From Acanthaster planci (lineage: Eukaryota; Echinodermata; Asteroidea; Valvatida; Acanthasteridae), in assembly GCF_001949145.1 (NCBI RefSeq), contig NW_019091502.1, positions 19,419 through 83,418 of the forward strand: DNA of 64,000 bases, written 5' to 3'. Both the position numbers and the translations under genes were made by a program. Under the pieces are notes generated by a model that ran no database searches, had not been told where the DNA came from, and saw only the letters and a list, made by a program, of their open reading frames with translations. This document shows, piece after piece, positions 1 through 10,300 of this stretch. Every line of letters begins with the position of its first letter. Position 1 is the first letter of the stretch.

Positions 1-519
1 CCCTATAACCTGATTTTTCAAATTAATATACAACTTGATCCACTTAACACTTATAATGTTATGCTTCTGATTCCTGGCGCCCCTTTCAATCGTTTCTCTC
101 CAATTCCTATCTAAGTATTGAGATTGATGTCTTGAACTCGTGTCGACAGTGATTTTGTACAAGTATCACAATTTCGACGCAAAAGGTAAAGCTTTTTATT
201 GATCCTACAGCACGAGGAAAAGTGCTACATTATGGTGAACCATCACCGCAGAACGTGGGCGATCGGGATGAAATTATGCCGATGCTGTGAATGCCTGGAT
301 GGTTTCAAACTTGTGTCGAGTTTCAGAAATTTCCCCATTATGCCACTGCGGTGGTCTAAAAATGGCCCTTTCATTAAAGTTCAACACTTGGTGAAATTTC
401 AAGAGGTTATTAGGTTTGTCATACGCTTATCATTCTGTCATACTTTATTAGGTTACAGTGTCAAAAAATAAACGCTACGTAAAATAATGGAATGATGGTT
501 AGTCATTGCGATACTTAAC
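1..519. other. Upstream non-coding DNA
   Basis: No gene is supported here. The one short plus-strand reading frame (199-471) has no recognisable family and composition like the surrounding non-coding DNA. The left limit of the Penelope-like relic that follows is not sharply defined. Confidence 0.5.
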
Positions 520-1105
520 TCTCAAAGAGCCGGGTCGTGTTGAAACTTAGCGTGCATATAAAGGCAACGGTTCAGTCTGCATGCTCAGTCCGTCGTCAAT
601 AGACTGAATGGATGCAGAAGATGGAGCTGTTTATATAAGGTGACTGGATGCAGTGGGGTATGACGAGGATGGTAGTGGTGGATTCATATGGGCGCTCATG
701 CGGGATGGGGTCCAGCAGGTCAGTGAGGCGTGTCAGTTGGGCATAGGCTGGGGTGGGGTGGCCGGGGTATAGGAGAACCGTGGGGTGGGGGTGTCCTAAG
801 GTAAAGAGGACCCATTGGACTGGGAGGTGACTGAGCAGAGGTTGCCAGATGTCATTGATGGAAAAGCCGATGTCTTGGGGAACTTCTCATACTCTCCCTT
901 CCTGCCATAGGCTTGGTGTTCTTTGAGTCTGGTGGGGAGGTCCCTACTAGTTTCGACAATATATACACTTTGCCGCATTGGCAGGGGATCTTGTACACCC
1001 CTGGTCGGTGGTGCGGATCTCGTCGGTCCTTGTGGGATGTCAGCATGCCGCCGATCTTGAGAGGGGCTGTGTGGAATACTTTTGTCGCGCGTGCGGCCAT
1101 CGGAG
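520..1105 (-). mobile_element. Penelope-like element, 3' part with GIY-YIG endonuclease relic
   Basis: Read on the minus strand, about 1,095 to 850 encodes a PGVYKIPCQCGKVYI block followed by SRDLPTRLKEHQAYGRKGEYEK. This is the N-terminal half of the GIY-YIG endonuclease domain that Penelope-like retroelements carry after the reverse transcriptase, and it is preceded by the usual KVFHTAPLKIGGML linker. The frame is broken: the block is spread over two overlapping minus-strand frames. It is the downstream half of the element at about 3,070-4,085, displaced by inserted DNA. The 3' limit near 520 is a guess. This is a dead relic. Confidence 0.75.
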
Positions 1106-1383
1106 TTCCTCTCTGTCGATCTGGTTAGAAGGCTTTATCCTGTGGTGGGACTGCGACAATAAATTTGTTAGGTTGAAATACACAACCAGGTAGTTAAACT
1201 TAACACTTCCAATCAGGACGGTTGAGGGAAAACGATGGCTGGACAACCGTGTAATGTCAACCTGGCTCGTTTTATTCGAATATTTAAAACAGCACGTCTT
1301 CAACAGTTCTTTAATCTTTATTTCCTCTATTTACATGAAATTCATCACTTCGCCGAATATTGTAGCTCTGTCTATGCGTGACT

Positions 1384-1562
1384 CAAGTTCTGCTGATGCT
1401 GCTCCGGTATATTTCTCTAATTTCAAATACTACGTCGTTAACCAGCCCCTACTGCAATTGGTCCGGTAGATTCCTATAACTTCAACTACTACGTCGGTAA
1501 TTAATCCTGCTGCAATCACTCCGGCAGGTTTATATAACCTCAACTACGCCGCCGTCGACCCT
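1384..1562. repeat. Tandem repeat, ~58-bp unit, about 2.5 copies
   Basis: The phrase TTCAAATACTACGTCG at about 1,422 recurs as TTCAACTACTACGTCG at about 1,480 and CTCAACTACGCCGCCG at about 1,538. Each is followed by a CTGCAAT...CTCCGG(C/T)AG-type stretch. Copies differ at many positions, so the array is old. Confidence 0.6.
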
Positions 1563-1595
1563 AACATGGAGTATCACAACTTATTGGGGCGACTT
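1561..1595 (+). repeat. Direct repeat, copy 1
   Basis: Begins CTAACATGGAGTATCACAAC and matches the copy at 2,572-2,606 with about two or three differences. The pair brackets about 1 kb inside the insertion and could be the remains of terminal repeats or a primer-site region. The identity is unknown. Confidence 0.6.
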
Positions 1596-2571
1596 ACTAA
1601 TGTAGCCGTCCTTTCCTTCTGCAGTTGTCAGGAGGGTGGAGATCCGTCCGCCAATTTAGGAGGATAGGGGGCGCAAAACCAGGCAAAAAATGGACAGGAG
1701 GCGACTGTGGCTTGATTCCCTTCGATTTATTCCCAGGTGTCAATCAGCAATGAAACATGTAACCAAAAAGAAGCCAAGAAAGCAAAACCCTGAAGAAAGA
1801 CAGAGGACGTACTATTATTGAGTGACGGCTCACATGTACAGTACATCGTAATAAACGTTACATTCGCTATGTCCGTGATAAATTCACACTACGAAATGTC
1901 TCTGTACAATCATAAATTCTCTTACCCTGACGTCTAAAAGTTTGCCCAAATTGGTATGAACCCTAAAGTCAACGGAAATTTAGGGCTTAGGTTATCCCAC
2001 AAGGAGGCATGTTGCTGTGACTGACAAGCGTGGGAACTGTCACTGCGAAAAGCCCAGAAACGTCTCAAGTCCCGCCAAAATGTAATACAATGTAAGCAAC
2101 TTTCGGCCGAAGGGCGTGGCTTAGAGATAATTTAAGTCTGCCCACGGCAAGGGACGCTCATACTCATGCATTGATCTCGTGCCAGAGACCGGCAGGTCAG
2201 AGTTCATATTCGCATCAGAAGTAATCATCTCACCGGGGCAACCCCAGATCTAACATTACTTTACCATAAATTATTTACAAGCCATATCACAAACAATCAA
2301 TATCGGATATGTCGTTTCATAAATATATTTCTGCAATGCAATCGGAGCCTTTGCTAAATAGGTCTACGTCAACACATTATTCAAGTTTAGCCGTGAGGCT
2401 TCAAGAAATCATAATGTGTAACGAATATAAATTATACAGTGACAGATGTCGTTCAAAAGTTAATTTAACGTCAATCTGGAGACACTCTAAATCATTACTA
2501 AGCAAGAACTACCAGACAGGAGATGTGCCTTGGAGATCTTAAATGAACAAAGGACAAGAAAGTTTCTTACC

Positions 2572-2606
2572 TAACGTGGAGTATCACAACTTATTGCGGC
2601 GACTAA
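2572..2606 (+). repeat. Direct repeat, copy 2
   Basis: Begins CTAACGTGGAGTATCACAAC and is the partner of the copy at 1,561-1,595. Confidence 0.6.
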
Positions 2607-3069
2607 AGTGAGTGCGACACGCTCGTCTATTTTTATATTCTCCCGCCGCGAGTCTAAGAATTCTTTTGGGTTCGATAGTTGTTATCGCATAGCAACCTTG
2701 CGGTGGCGCTCTTATGCATTTCCTGTCGTATTTATTGAATTGCCAAATAGCCAAAATTATCTCTTTAGAACTAACTGAAATGTAAAATTATTCCATCACA
2801 TAAAGGTAAGAACAGTTAATGAGGAGAATCAATTAATCAATGTTCAGAGTTAATCACGTGTTTTGCTAGACATCACACATCCAACAGCTTCCGTTGCTAT
2901 GCACATATGCGCACTGTAGATACCGGCTCGTGACGTACATGTGGACTCTCTAGGCATAAATCACAAGTCGATTACGGCTATGTACAGGTAATCAGAGATT
3001 TATATTCAACGAAGGTTTTAAGAGTAGAACTAAGTGGGACTGACCATGATCCCAGCATCACACTTAGAT

Positions 3070-4085
3070 GTCATGCTTGCTCAGGATACGCTGGGTGTGG
3101 TGGGAAGTACAACCTAGGTAGGGGAGAGTAACAGAACTAGGGGCTTTATCTAGTTGGCTTTGGGTATAGGAGACCCTTCGGCCGGGAGGGGATCTTGGTC
3201 TTGGGTCTTGAGTCTTGATCAGCTGGGGCTTGTAGCTGTTTCGTTGAAGTGCTGTAGAGATGTGGTGAAGTTCTTCGGCGAGGTGTTCCTTGTCGCAGAT
3301 GTTGTAAGCCCTGCGAACAAGGTCTCGGTTGACAGACGACTTGATTTTGGGGTTATGGAAGGAGGTGCTAATGAGGTATGTGTCGGTGTGAATGGGCTTG
3401 TGGTGAGGCGGCCATCTTGACTTCTGGACACCTCAATATTAAGATAGAAAGGAAATGCTGGAAATTCTTGGTCTATGGTGAGCTGGATGCTGCTGTGAAG
3501 CCCGTTGAGGTGATCCAAGAAGTGTTGGAGGTTGTCTTGCCCGTGTTGCCAGATGACAAATGTGTCATCCACATACCAGAACCAGATCTTGGGACGATGG
3601 TCTGCGGTGATGATGACGGTCGGCTCGAATTCTTCCATATGTCAGCCAGAACCGGGGATATAGGTGATCCCATAGAGGTTCCAGCTAGGCCTAACTGTTC
3701 AAAGAATTTGTCCCGCCATCGGAAGCTGGTTGAGTTGACGCAGGTGGTGAGAAGGTCGTAGAGCTGGCTTGGGGTGATGTCGGTGCGATCCTACTATCTA
3801 TACTATCTTGCTATGCTGGTGGCATCAGAAGTGGGGACATAGGTGAAAAGTGACATGACATCAAAGCTGACCATGAATTCACCTGGCTGGAGCTTGAGGT
3901 CTTGGATGATAGATGAAAACTGGTCAAGGTTCTTGATGTGATGCAGGGTCTTCCCAACCAGGGGATGGAAAAACTTGGCTAGATGTCTTGCGGTGTTGCC
4001 AGTGGGCCCTTCTCTTGAAGCTACTGTGGGGCAAAGTAGAGTGTCCTTCTTGTGAATCGTGGGTTGACCGTAGAATTTTGGGCAC
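3070..4085 (-). mobile_element. Penelope-like element, reverse transcriptase relic
   Basis: On the minus strand, reading from about 4,085 downward, fragments of a Penelope-type reverse transcriptase are visible in order: LVSFDV-like (FMVSFDVMSLFTYVP), then TSMGSPISPVLADIW, then the catalytic WFWYVDDTFVIW (YVDD box), then FLDHLNGLHSSIQLTI and an RRAYNICDKEHLAEELHH tail. Stops (near 3,795) and at least two frame changes (near 3,630 and 3,330) break the frame, so it is a pseudogene. Known elements have a longer N-terminal part, which is missing beyond 4,085. The GIY-YIG half lies at about 520-1,105. Confidence 0.85.
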
Positions 4086-4184
4086 CGTGTTCCAGTCTAT
4101 AGTTTACGTATGATATCAACAGTAAAGTACCGCCGACAGGTTTTCACAAGAGGGCGTCCTTGATGGCAGCAACCAGAGCTGCAT

Positions 4185-4672
4185 TTAAGGGTACAGTCCA
4201 CTAATTCAAGTCCCATTGAAAGCAGTGTAAAATCGGCATTATTCAGGGCCCAATAACATGCATACCAACATCCCTGAGATTTCAGAAACACAAATGAAAT
4301 TATTGTCTAGTCCCTAATCTGTCAATTTCTTTTCAATTTTATGTGGGTTAACCAATACATTTTTAATTATTTCCACAAAACAAAATCACCCCGCGAAAAG
4401 TGATTTTTCAGAAGCCCGATTGCAGCCATTTTTCAAACGGCAACTCTCAACTTTCTCGGGCACTTACGACCATTTTTCAACCGTAGTTTTTAGCCATTCT
4501 GCCCTCATGTGAAAGCTCAAAGACTCAGGGAGTTGACCCTGGCAAGGATTTACACAATCGCACCATTTTTTAGGCCAAACAATCTCCTTTTTCAAAAGAT
4601 ACTGTGAAGGCACTTTTAATGCTCATGAAATAGCTAGAATTTCTCACTTTAATTAGTGGTCTGCACCCTTAA
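4185..4672. mobile_element. TTAA-flanked MITE with 22-bp terminal inverted repeats
   Basis: A 480-bp internal segment (4,189-4,668) begins GGGTACAGTCCACTAATTCA and its reverse complement begins GGGTGCAGACCACTAATTAA. The arms match at 19 of 22 bases and each is flanked by TTAA (4,185-4,188 and 4,669-4,672). TTAA duplication is typical of piggyBac-type insertion. No transposase is encoded. The superfamily call is inference; a TA duplication is an alternative reading. Confidence 0.7.
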
Positions 4673-5965
4673 TCAACTCTGCATGCAGCAATGAGGGCAA
4701 GGTCGCGTAAAGTTTGTCAACTGTTGCTCAATTTTGATCGGTCGAGATCACCTGAGATTGCGGCAAACAAAAGCTCCTCGAACAAACGAGGCGTTAGGTT
4801 GTTTATGCGTACTCGGTATTATAGTGTGCTGAAGTCATGCACGATGCTTGATTACGTGACTGGTTTGGATTTATGGCCATATTTCCTGCGACAATCTCCA
4901 AACAATGAAGAACTTCAAGGAGATGCCTTTCCTGTGAATTTTATTCGTGTGAGAGCAAATTAATGTAACGTGCATGTACCACCTAGTTGCAAACGGGACG
5001 GCCCCCGCCGCAGCCGTGGTGATGACTTACCCCTTGCCTTGATCCGACCATCCCAAGTTATTTGCACGGCCTGAAAAATTTTTCCAAAAGGCTCTCTAAC
5101 CAATGTTCGGTTTTCTAGGAGGAAAAAGGGCTCCACAGGCCTATTATGATCTTCATCCGCAGACAGCGGCGCAATAAAGTTGAAGTGTTGACTAATCGGG
5201 GCTGCTTAACGGGCTATAACGGTCAAATGGTTCATAATAGTCTCCGATGTGCGACTCCCCCTTTGTGCAATACCTTTTGTGACATCTCATCTTCTGAACA
5301 TGCTCTCAAGGACAATAACATTTTCAGAAAGCAAAAAGCATGCTGTCACAACGGCCGGCAACGAAAAAAAATACACAAAAGCAAACGTTTAAAGTTAAGA
5401 TACTTAAGCAGAAGCTCATGACGACACAAGAAAATTATGGTGTAGTTACTTAAACACAGATCTCAAATTGTTCCATAAAATGGGCGGGTTATTCATTCAT
5501 GTTTTTTGTGGAAGACGTTTTTACTTCCAGTAATGTGGTCCGAGCAACTCCACCACGACGGGTTCTATCGAAATTTAAGTAATTTTAGCAGGTGCTTATA
5601 TCTGAACAGGAAATCGAAGTATATTGAATGACGTTGCGTTTTGAACAAGACAGGTTGGTTGTGAAGGTATAGCGATTAAGGAGTCTTTATAGTTTGCATA
5701 TTGTAGTTTGAGTGCACACATTTGCGTATCGGACATCACTGTTTAACCCTATACTCCTAAGATGCCTGCAGCTTACAACGATGTATTGCGGGAGGCATGG
5801 GGCTCATGTAGAAAACAGATTACTGACAATGGGCAATTGTAACTGTAACATTAAAAAAAGATGAATGTCTGTTGTGATTGTCACAGCACTGGAATAATTT
5901 AGCCTCATGGTTTCATCCAATTTTCCATTTATGAAGACGCTAACGCGGATGTAAGCTGACATACA
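4673..5965. other. Intergenic DNA without a supported gene
   Basis: Short reading frames at 4,691-4,963 and 5,146-5,421 have no recognisable domain, no signal peptide and basic, low-hydrophobicity composition, so I treat them as chance frames. No further repeats were recognised. Confidence 0.4.
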
Positions 5966-6020
5966 CTGAGCACACAGTGTTAAATTACACGTTGGGCAGG
6001 GCAAAAATCCAAAATTAATT
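5966..6020 (+). repeat. 55-bp direct repeat, copy 1
   Basis: Matches 6,224-6,278 at about 50 of 55 positions and flanks the tRNA-like sequence. It starts CTGAGCACACAGTGTT. Confidence 0.8.
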
Positions 6021-6110
6021 TACATCTCCCCGGCGCAAATCCATCCTTGAAATAGTTGTTCGCGTTACCTGCTGCTACATCTGATTCGAACCAGCCAGCC
6101 GACACCAGCA

Positions 6111-6187
6111 AGCTCGGTGGTCGAGTGGTTGAGACGTCTGCGCTATTAAGCAGGAGGTCGTGGGTTCGAGTCCCACTCGAGTACGCT
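6111..6187 (+). tRNA. tRNA-like sequence, probably a pseudo-tRNA or SINE head
   Basis: The order is cloverleaf-like. An acceptor half (AGCTCGG) pairs at 6 of 7 positions, wobble included, with TCGAGTA. A box A-like D arm (TGGTCGAGTGGTTGAGACG) follows, then an anticodon arm, then a perfect T arm GTGGG-TTCGAGT-CCCAC with box B. The anticodon stem closes only with an 8-base loop (GCTATTAA) instead of 7, so the anticodon cannot be assigned. That and the flanking 55-bp repeats favour a mobile or pseudogene origin. A poly-T run at about 6,192-6,200 could act as a Pol III terminator. Confidence 0.45.
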
Positions 6188-6223
6188 TGTGTTTTTTTTT
6201 TCACAAGCCTTCGGAGGCATTCG

Positions 6224-6278
6224 CTGAGCACACAGTGTTAAAAAACACGCAGGGCAGGGCAAAAATCCAAACTTAATT
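6224..6278 (+). repeat. 55-bp direct repeat, copy 2
   Basis: Partner of 5,966-6,020. The word GGATGTAAGC lies just before copy 1 (about 5,947) and just after copy 2 (about 6,280), so the repeated block may be slightly longer and rearranged. Confidence 0.8.
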
Positions 6279-7000
6279 CGGATGTAAGCAGTTTGGACCT
6301 TAGGCCTACCGGAAAATCGATATTAGAGAAATCATCCACTGCTAAAAAATGGGTTTTATCCAACTTGGTTCAGGTATTAAAAAAAATTCTTTTGTATGAG
6401 GTGCTCTTCTTCTAATGGATGTTTAGAAAGTCCGGAACTCTGGATTGAATTACCAGGTAGAATTTCAAGGAAGTTCCGCTTACCGTCCGGTGGGGTCCGA
6501 CTGTGTGTGGCAGGAGCGCCAATAGTGTGAAAAAAGGAAAAAACTTCCTTTGTTAAGACCTGGCTGTTACGTGGAGATAAAAGGATGGGTACTTTGATAG
6601 TAATGTATGCACATGTACATGGGATTTTTGTGGGTTTTCTAGATAAGTGCTTGACCCATGACATCAGACCAGGCAGTATACTGCGGCAGATCAAACAAAG
6701 TCACAGGCCAGGTGTAAGCGACACTTGATTATTGCGCAGTGTTCGATGAATGCGGTTGCACCTGCAATAGAGTTTGGCATTCGATAGTTACGTGTGTTCG
6801 CGTCAAAAGTCACGCCTGAATAACACTCCAAAAACAGTTTTCAGTTCTCTAGTTCTTCCATTTCAAATCCAGTGGCTCTTGGCCAAACTGTTTGATCAGA
6901 ACTTTGAGGGAAGCTGTGAAGCATGGGGATTTTCATTTTCATTCACGAAATTTGTCAGTAGATCGATTCCAAGCATCATCTGGTGCTTCGTAGTTAAAAA
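6279..7000. other. Upstream region of the giant gene
   Basis: This presumably contains the promoter and 5' untranslated region of the plus-strand gene starting at 7,001. I see no convincing TATA box or initiator. An in-frame TAA at 6,995-6,997 closes the frame just before the chosen start codon. Confidence 0.4.
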
Positions 7001-7376
7001 ATGCGCTGGAAAATTGCAACTTGGTTTCAACTCCGAAGCTCTTCGGATGCAGGCCCGGTTGCGGCAGTGCTGCTTCTAGTAGTTTTACAAGGAGCTGGGG
7101 TCGTCCAGTCCACGTCCCCGTGTGTAGACCCCCTCGCCGGTGGGAATCTGGTCGTCCCCGAGGGGTCCACCTGTCACATCGCCCCACCAGGTCTGGCCGG
7201 GGAGCTGGCAACGTTGGAGGTCCGCGGGAACCTACTCATTCAGTCCACGGACTCGGCCTACGTGACTCTGAGGACCAGCAGCATGACGGTCACGTCCACG
7301 GGCCGGATATTGGGGGATGGGGCCGGGTACAGTGCCGGCTCTGGGCCTGGGGCCGGCAACTCGCAAGGTTCAGGAG
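7001..7376 (+). CDS. Exon 1: signal peptide and start of module 1
   Basis: The ATG at 7,001 has A at -3 and an in-frame TAA directly upstream. Residues 19-35 form a hydrophobic core (AAVLLLVVLQGAGVV) typical of a signal peptide, with cleavage likely near residues 36-39. Two Cys follow (41, 58), then a beta-rich stretch (VRGNLLIQS, STGRILGDGAGY) and a Gly-rich end GNSQGSGG. The donor is CAGGAG|GTAGGT in phase 1. Confidence 0.85.
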
Positions 7377-10300
7377 GTAGGTGGCTGAACTGTGATTTCT
7401 CAGTGGCTTTACTTTGGAAGGATGCACAAAAGTCATTAGAAAGAAAGACGGGGCAAAGATATGCAAAATTCATGTAACTGGTATCGAAGTACTAAAGAAT
7501 CAAAATCAAAATTTAATTTGCAAACTGGACCCGTTTTTCTCGTACCTTTTAAAAATTAGATCTAAGTATTCACATGGACATCAGTTGCGCAACTCGGGAT
7601 GGGGAACTGATGAGGATCTCCTTACTCAAAAGTTGCCCACAAACACTAAAAGCCTTTTATAATGCCGAGTTGCAGTCGCGCATTGTGCGTCTGTAGCGAG
7701 GGACAACGGACTCAAAAAGTCGTGAAGAACTTAGGTTTTGGGCGTGTCGGATTTTGTCTGCAGTTCCCTGTTGAACTGTACAGGGGCTATAGAAATACTT
7801 CATTTTCTAATCACTGGTTGGGAAGAGTTGGGTTCAATTTCTTTGAGTTCAACGCAAGACCTGGGTCATTTAAAGAAAATAAAGAAAATTTACGTATCTA
7901 CGTCAACTTGTAACTGTTAATGGAGCCACCTTGAAATCAACATTTCCGTTGATATTGCCCTCAGGGCTAACTAACGAGCTTTAATGTCACTTAGGAAATA
8001 CTGAGTATGGAACAAATGACTTCAATACACAACTGAATCAAATTTAAGTTATTTCTAAAATTGGTAGCCGGATAATTTTTTTTTTTGGGGGGGGGACTAC
8101 CTACTTTTTATAATTAGCCTGAAGAGAAAAAGTTCTTATTTCATACCCTGTTTCAAACATCTGAGGGTTTGAAACAGTATAACAAGGAAAAGCTATTTGT
8201 AAAAGTGTCATTCGATCGAAGCAGTGGCGCAGCTAGGATTTTACTGGGGGGGGCACAGGGGGCACCACCTTTCAGTGGTGTTTTTCGGGGGCAAGCTTAG
8301 TCTTGTTCAGTACCCATTCAATATTGCAAAGTATGATTTTATCTCTTTTTTAATGGTGTCGCACAGGGAATTTGTGGGGGGCACATTCGCCAAGCCTCCC
8401 CCCCGGCTACGCCCCTGGATCGAAGTAAGACAACTGCCACAAATGCTCAGTTATAAATACAGCCAGCATTGAAAAACAAAAGAAATTAAATAATTGCAGT
8501 TTGAAATTTTCCATGGAAAAACGGTCCCATCCCAAACTCGTTCGATCTAACTGGGCTGGTATTACAAATCAGACACACAGGCGCACTCGAGAAACGTTTC
8601 TGTCAACGGCCCTATGTTGCATTTTGACTGCATTAAAAAGAATGATTTTATTTGTAGTTTATGATCTCCCAGGGCTTCCAAAAATAGAAGAAAGAAAAAT
8701 GAACCGATCCAACGTCAAAATACATTCGAAGCCAGTTAAAACCGGATACGTCTTGACAACCATTCAATCTTGCATATTGCCTGAAGTGGAAAAGCAACCA
8801 GCTTTCCAGAACGAGGTTGTTCACGATTGCTTGGAATATCACAGGGAAATTTAAAAATGATATAATCACAGCACCATTCGATTGAGATTTGAAAAATACC
8901 GTTTTTAAATGTAAAAAAAGGGAAAGAAGCTTCTCATTTTAGAATACAGGGGAGCAACCAAACGAATCCATAAAAAATGTTATGCATCCTCTGTGATTAC
9001 AGAACAGCATGAAAATATCAGCCTGCCCTTCAACATGATTTTAACATCAGAGAAACGCCGCACGTAATTTTTTTCTCAGGTCGTGGGAATTCCGGTAGAG
9101 TTCTTGATTTTCCTGAATTGTGGCTGGAAGTGTGTTATCTCCGCCAAAGTACACTGGGTCACCGGGGCACAATTCTCCTTCCACCAGGCGAATGATTATA
9201 ATCACCAGCGCGTGCCCAATTTTGTTTCCGCGAGTGTACGTTCGTGCAGTTGTGCATGCGTACACGGGTTTGGGAAATGTAGTCTGGATACCAGGCCCGA
9301 TGATTCTGACTACTCTACGAATCACTGCAGGGGTCCAGTATCGCCCCAAGTCCACGTGAACAAGACTGGAGGAATTCCTCCAGTTTTCCGGAAATAGCCG
9401 AAATATTCCGAAGTCGTCCCGTCTATATTCGGCATGTTCTGATGGTACCGTTGATTATTCCCAGTTATTCCCCAGTCGGGTAGGTAGGCTAGCTGTTGAA
9501 CGTGAACTCCCGTATGCACTGTGCAGAGTACTCCGAACTTTCTTTGACCAATGAAAGCTTTGTGCCCGAAACATGCTCTCATAGGGTTACACTTGTAGCT
9601 GATTACCCTCTGGATGTTATGGGAAAAGCCTCATTTATGAGATGTTGCCACTGATGAAATCGAAAACACCCGGGCTCTCAACTTGTGACCCCTAACCCTT
9701 GCGTTATACCTATTTATATCCGTGGGTAATGCCTGACCTAAGATTTTTTTTATCAAGAGTCGTCAGGGAATGTTTGGGCAGGGAACCATGCTATGGGAAA
9801 TTAATGTACTTTCTCACGTTGTTGACTAGTAGACTCGTTTGTTCATGCAAGACACACACAGTATAACCAGTCTCTGCACATCACTTCAATGTCATTTAAC
9901 GCGATACCACGTAGATCTCTCAGATCTCGTTTCTTTAGTTATGGCGTCACTGTTTCAACTCTTGAATGTGATTGGATGGAAGATTCATCTAAGACTTGAA
10001 CAATGATGATCACGTGTACTTTTATCGGTCGATCAATATTATATTGCGTGACATAAATGTGGGTCACACGAATCGAAAATCTGACGTCGATGAATGTTAT
10101 CCAAAGTGGTAAAATACCACCCAGTAACAATTTTTTTTATCTACTTGTTATCGCGTGACACGTATTAGGAACCGAAAAACGTGTCAGGAGGATTAATTGT
10201 TGTATTGGCGTTAAGTGGGTTGATTGATGGACACCGGCTGCCCGATAAAATGTAGGGGAAACTATAATTAGCCTTCTGGGATTTCCCACATAGTGTTAAG

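Larger units (their letters stand above)
1106..3069. mobile_element. Unidentified insertion within the Penelope-like element
   Basis: The Penelope coding sequence stops at a KHDI block near 3,070 and resumes at KVFHTAP near 1,095, where related elements are contiguous. About 1.96 kb has therefore been inserted. It contains a short tandem array (1,384-1,560) and a 34-bp imperfect direct repeat about 1,010 bp apart (1,561 and 2,572). No coding domain is recognised. It could be a non-autonomous or LTR-type element. The exact ends and target duplication were not resolved. Confidence 0.5.

Noticed and set aside
3378-3761. 127-residue plus-strand frame
   Set aside because: It is the complement of the Penelope reverse transcriptase relic on the minus strand.
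7021-7380. 119-residue alternative frame over exon 1
   Set aside because: The frame from 7,001 has a signal peptide and joins exon 2 in phase; this one does not.
8501-8854. 117-residue plus-strand frame in intron 1
   Set aside because: No signal peptide, no domain, no splice context linking it to the gene.
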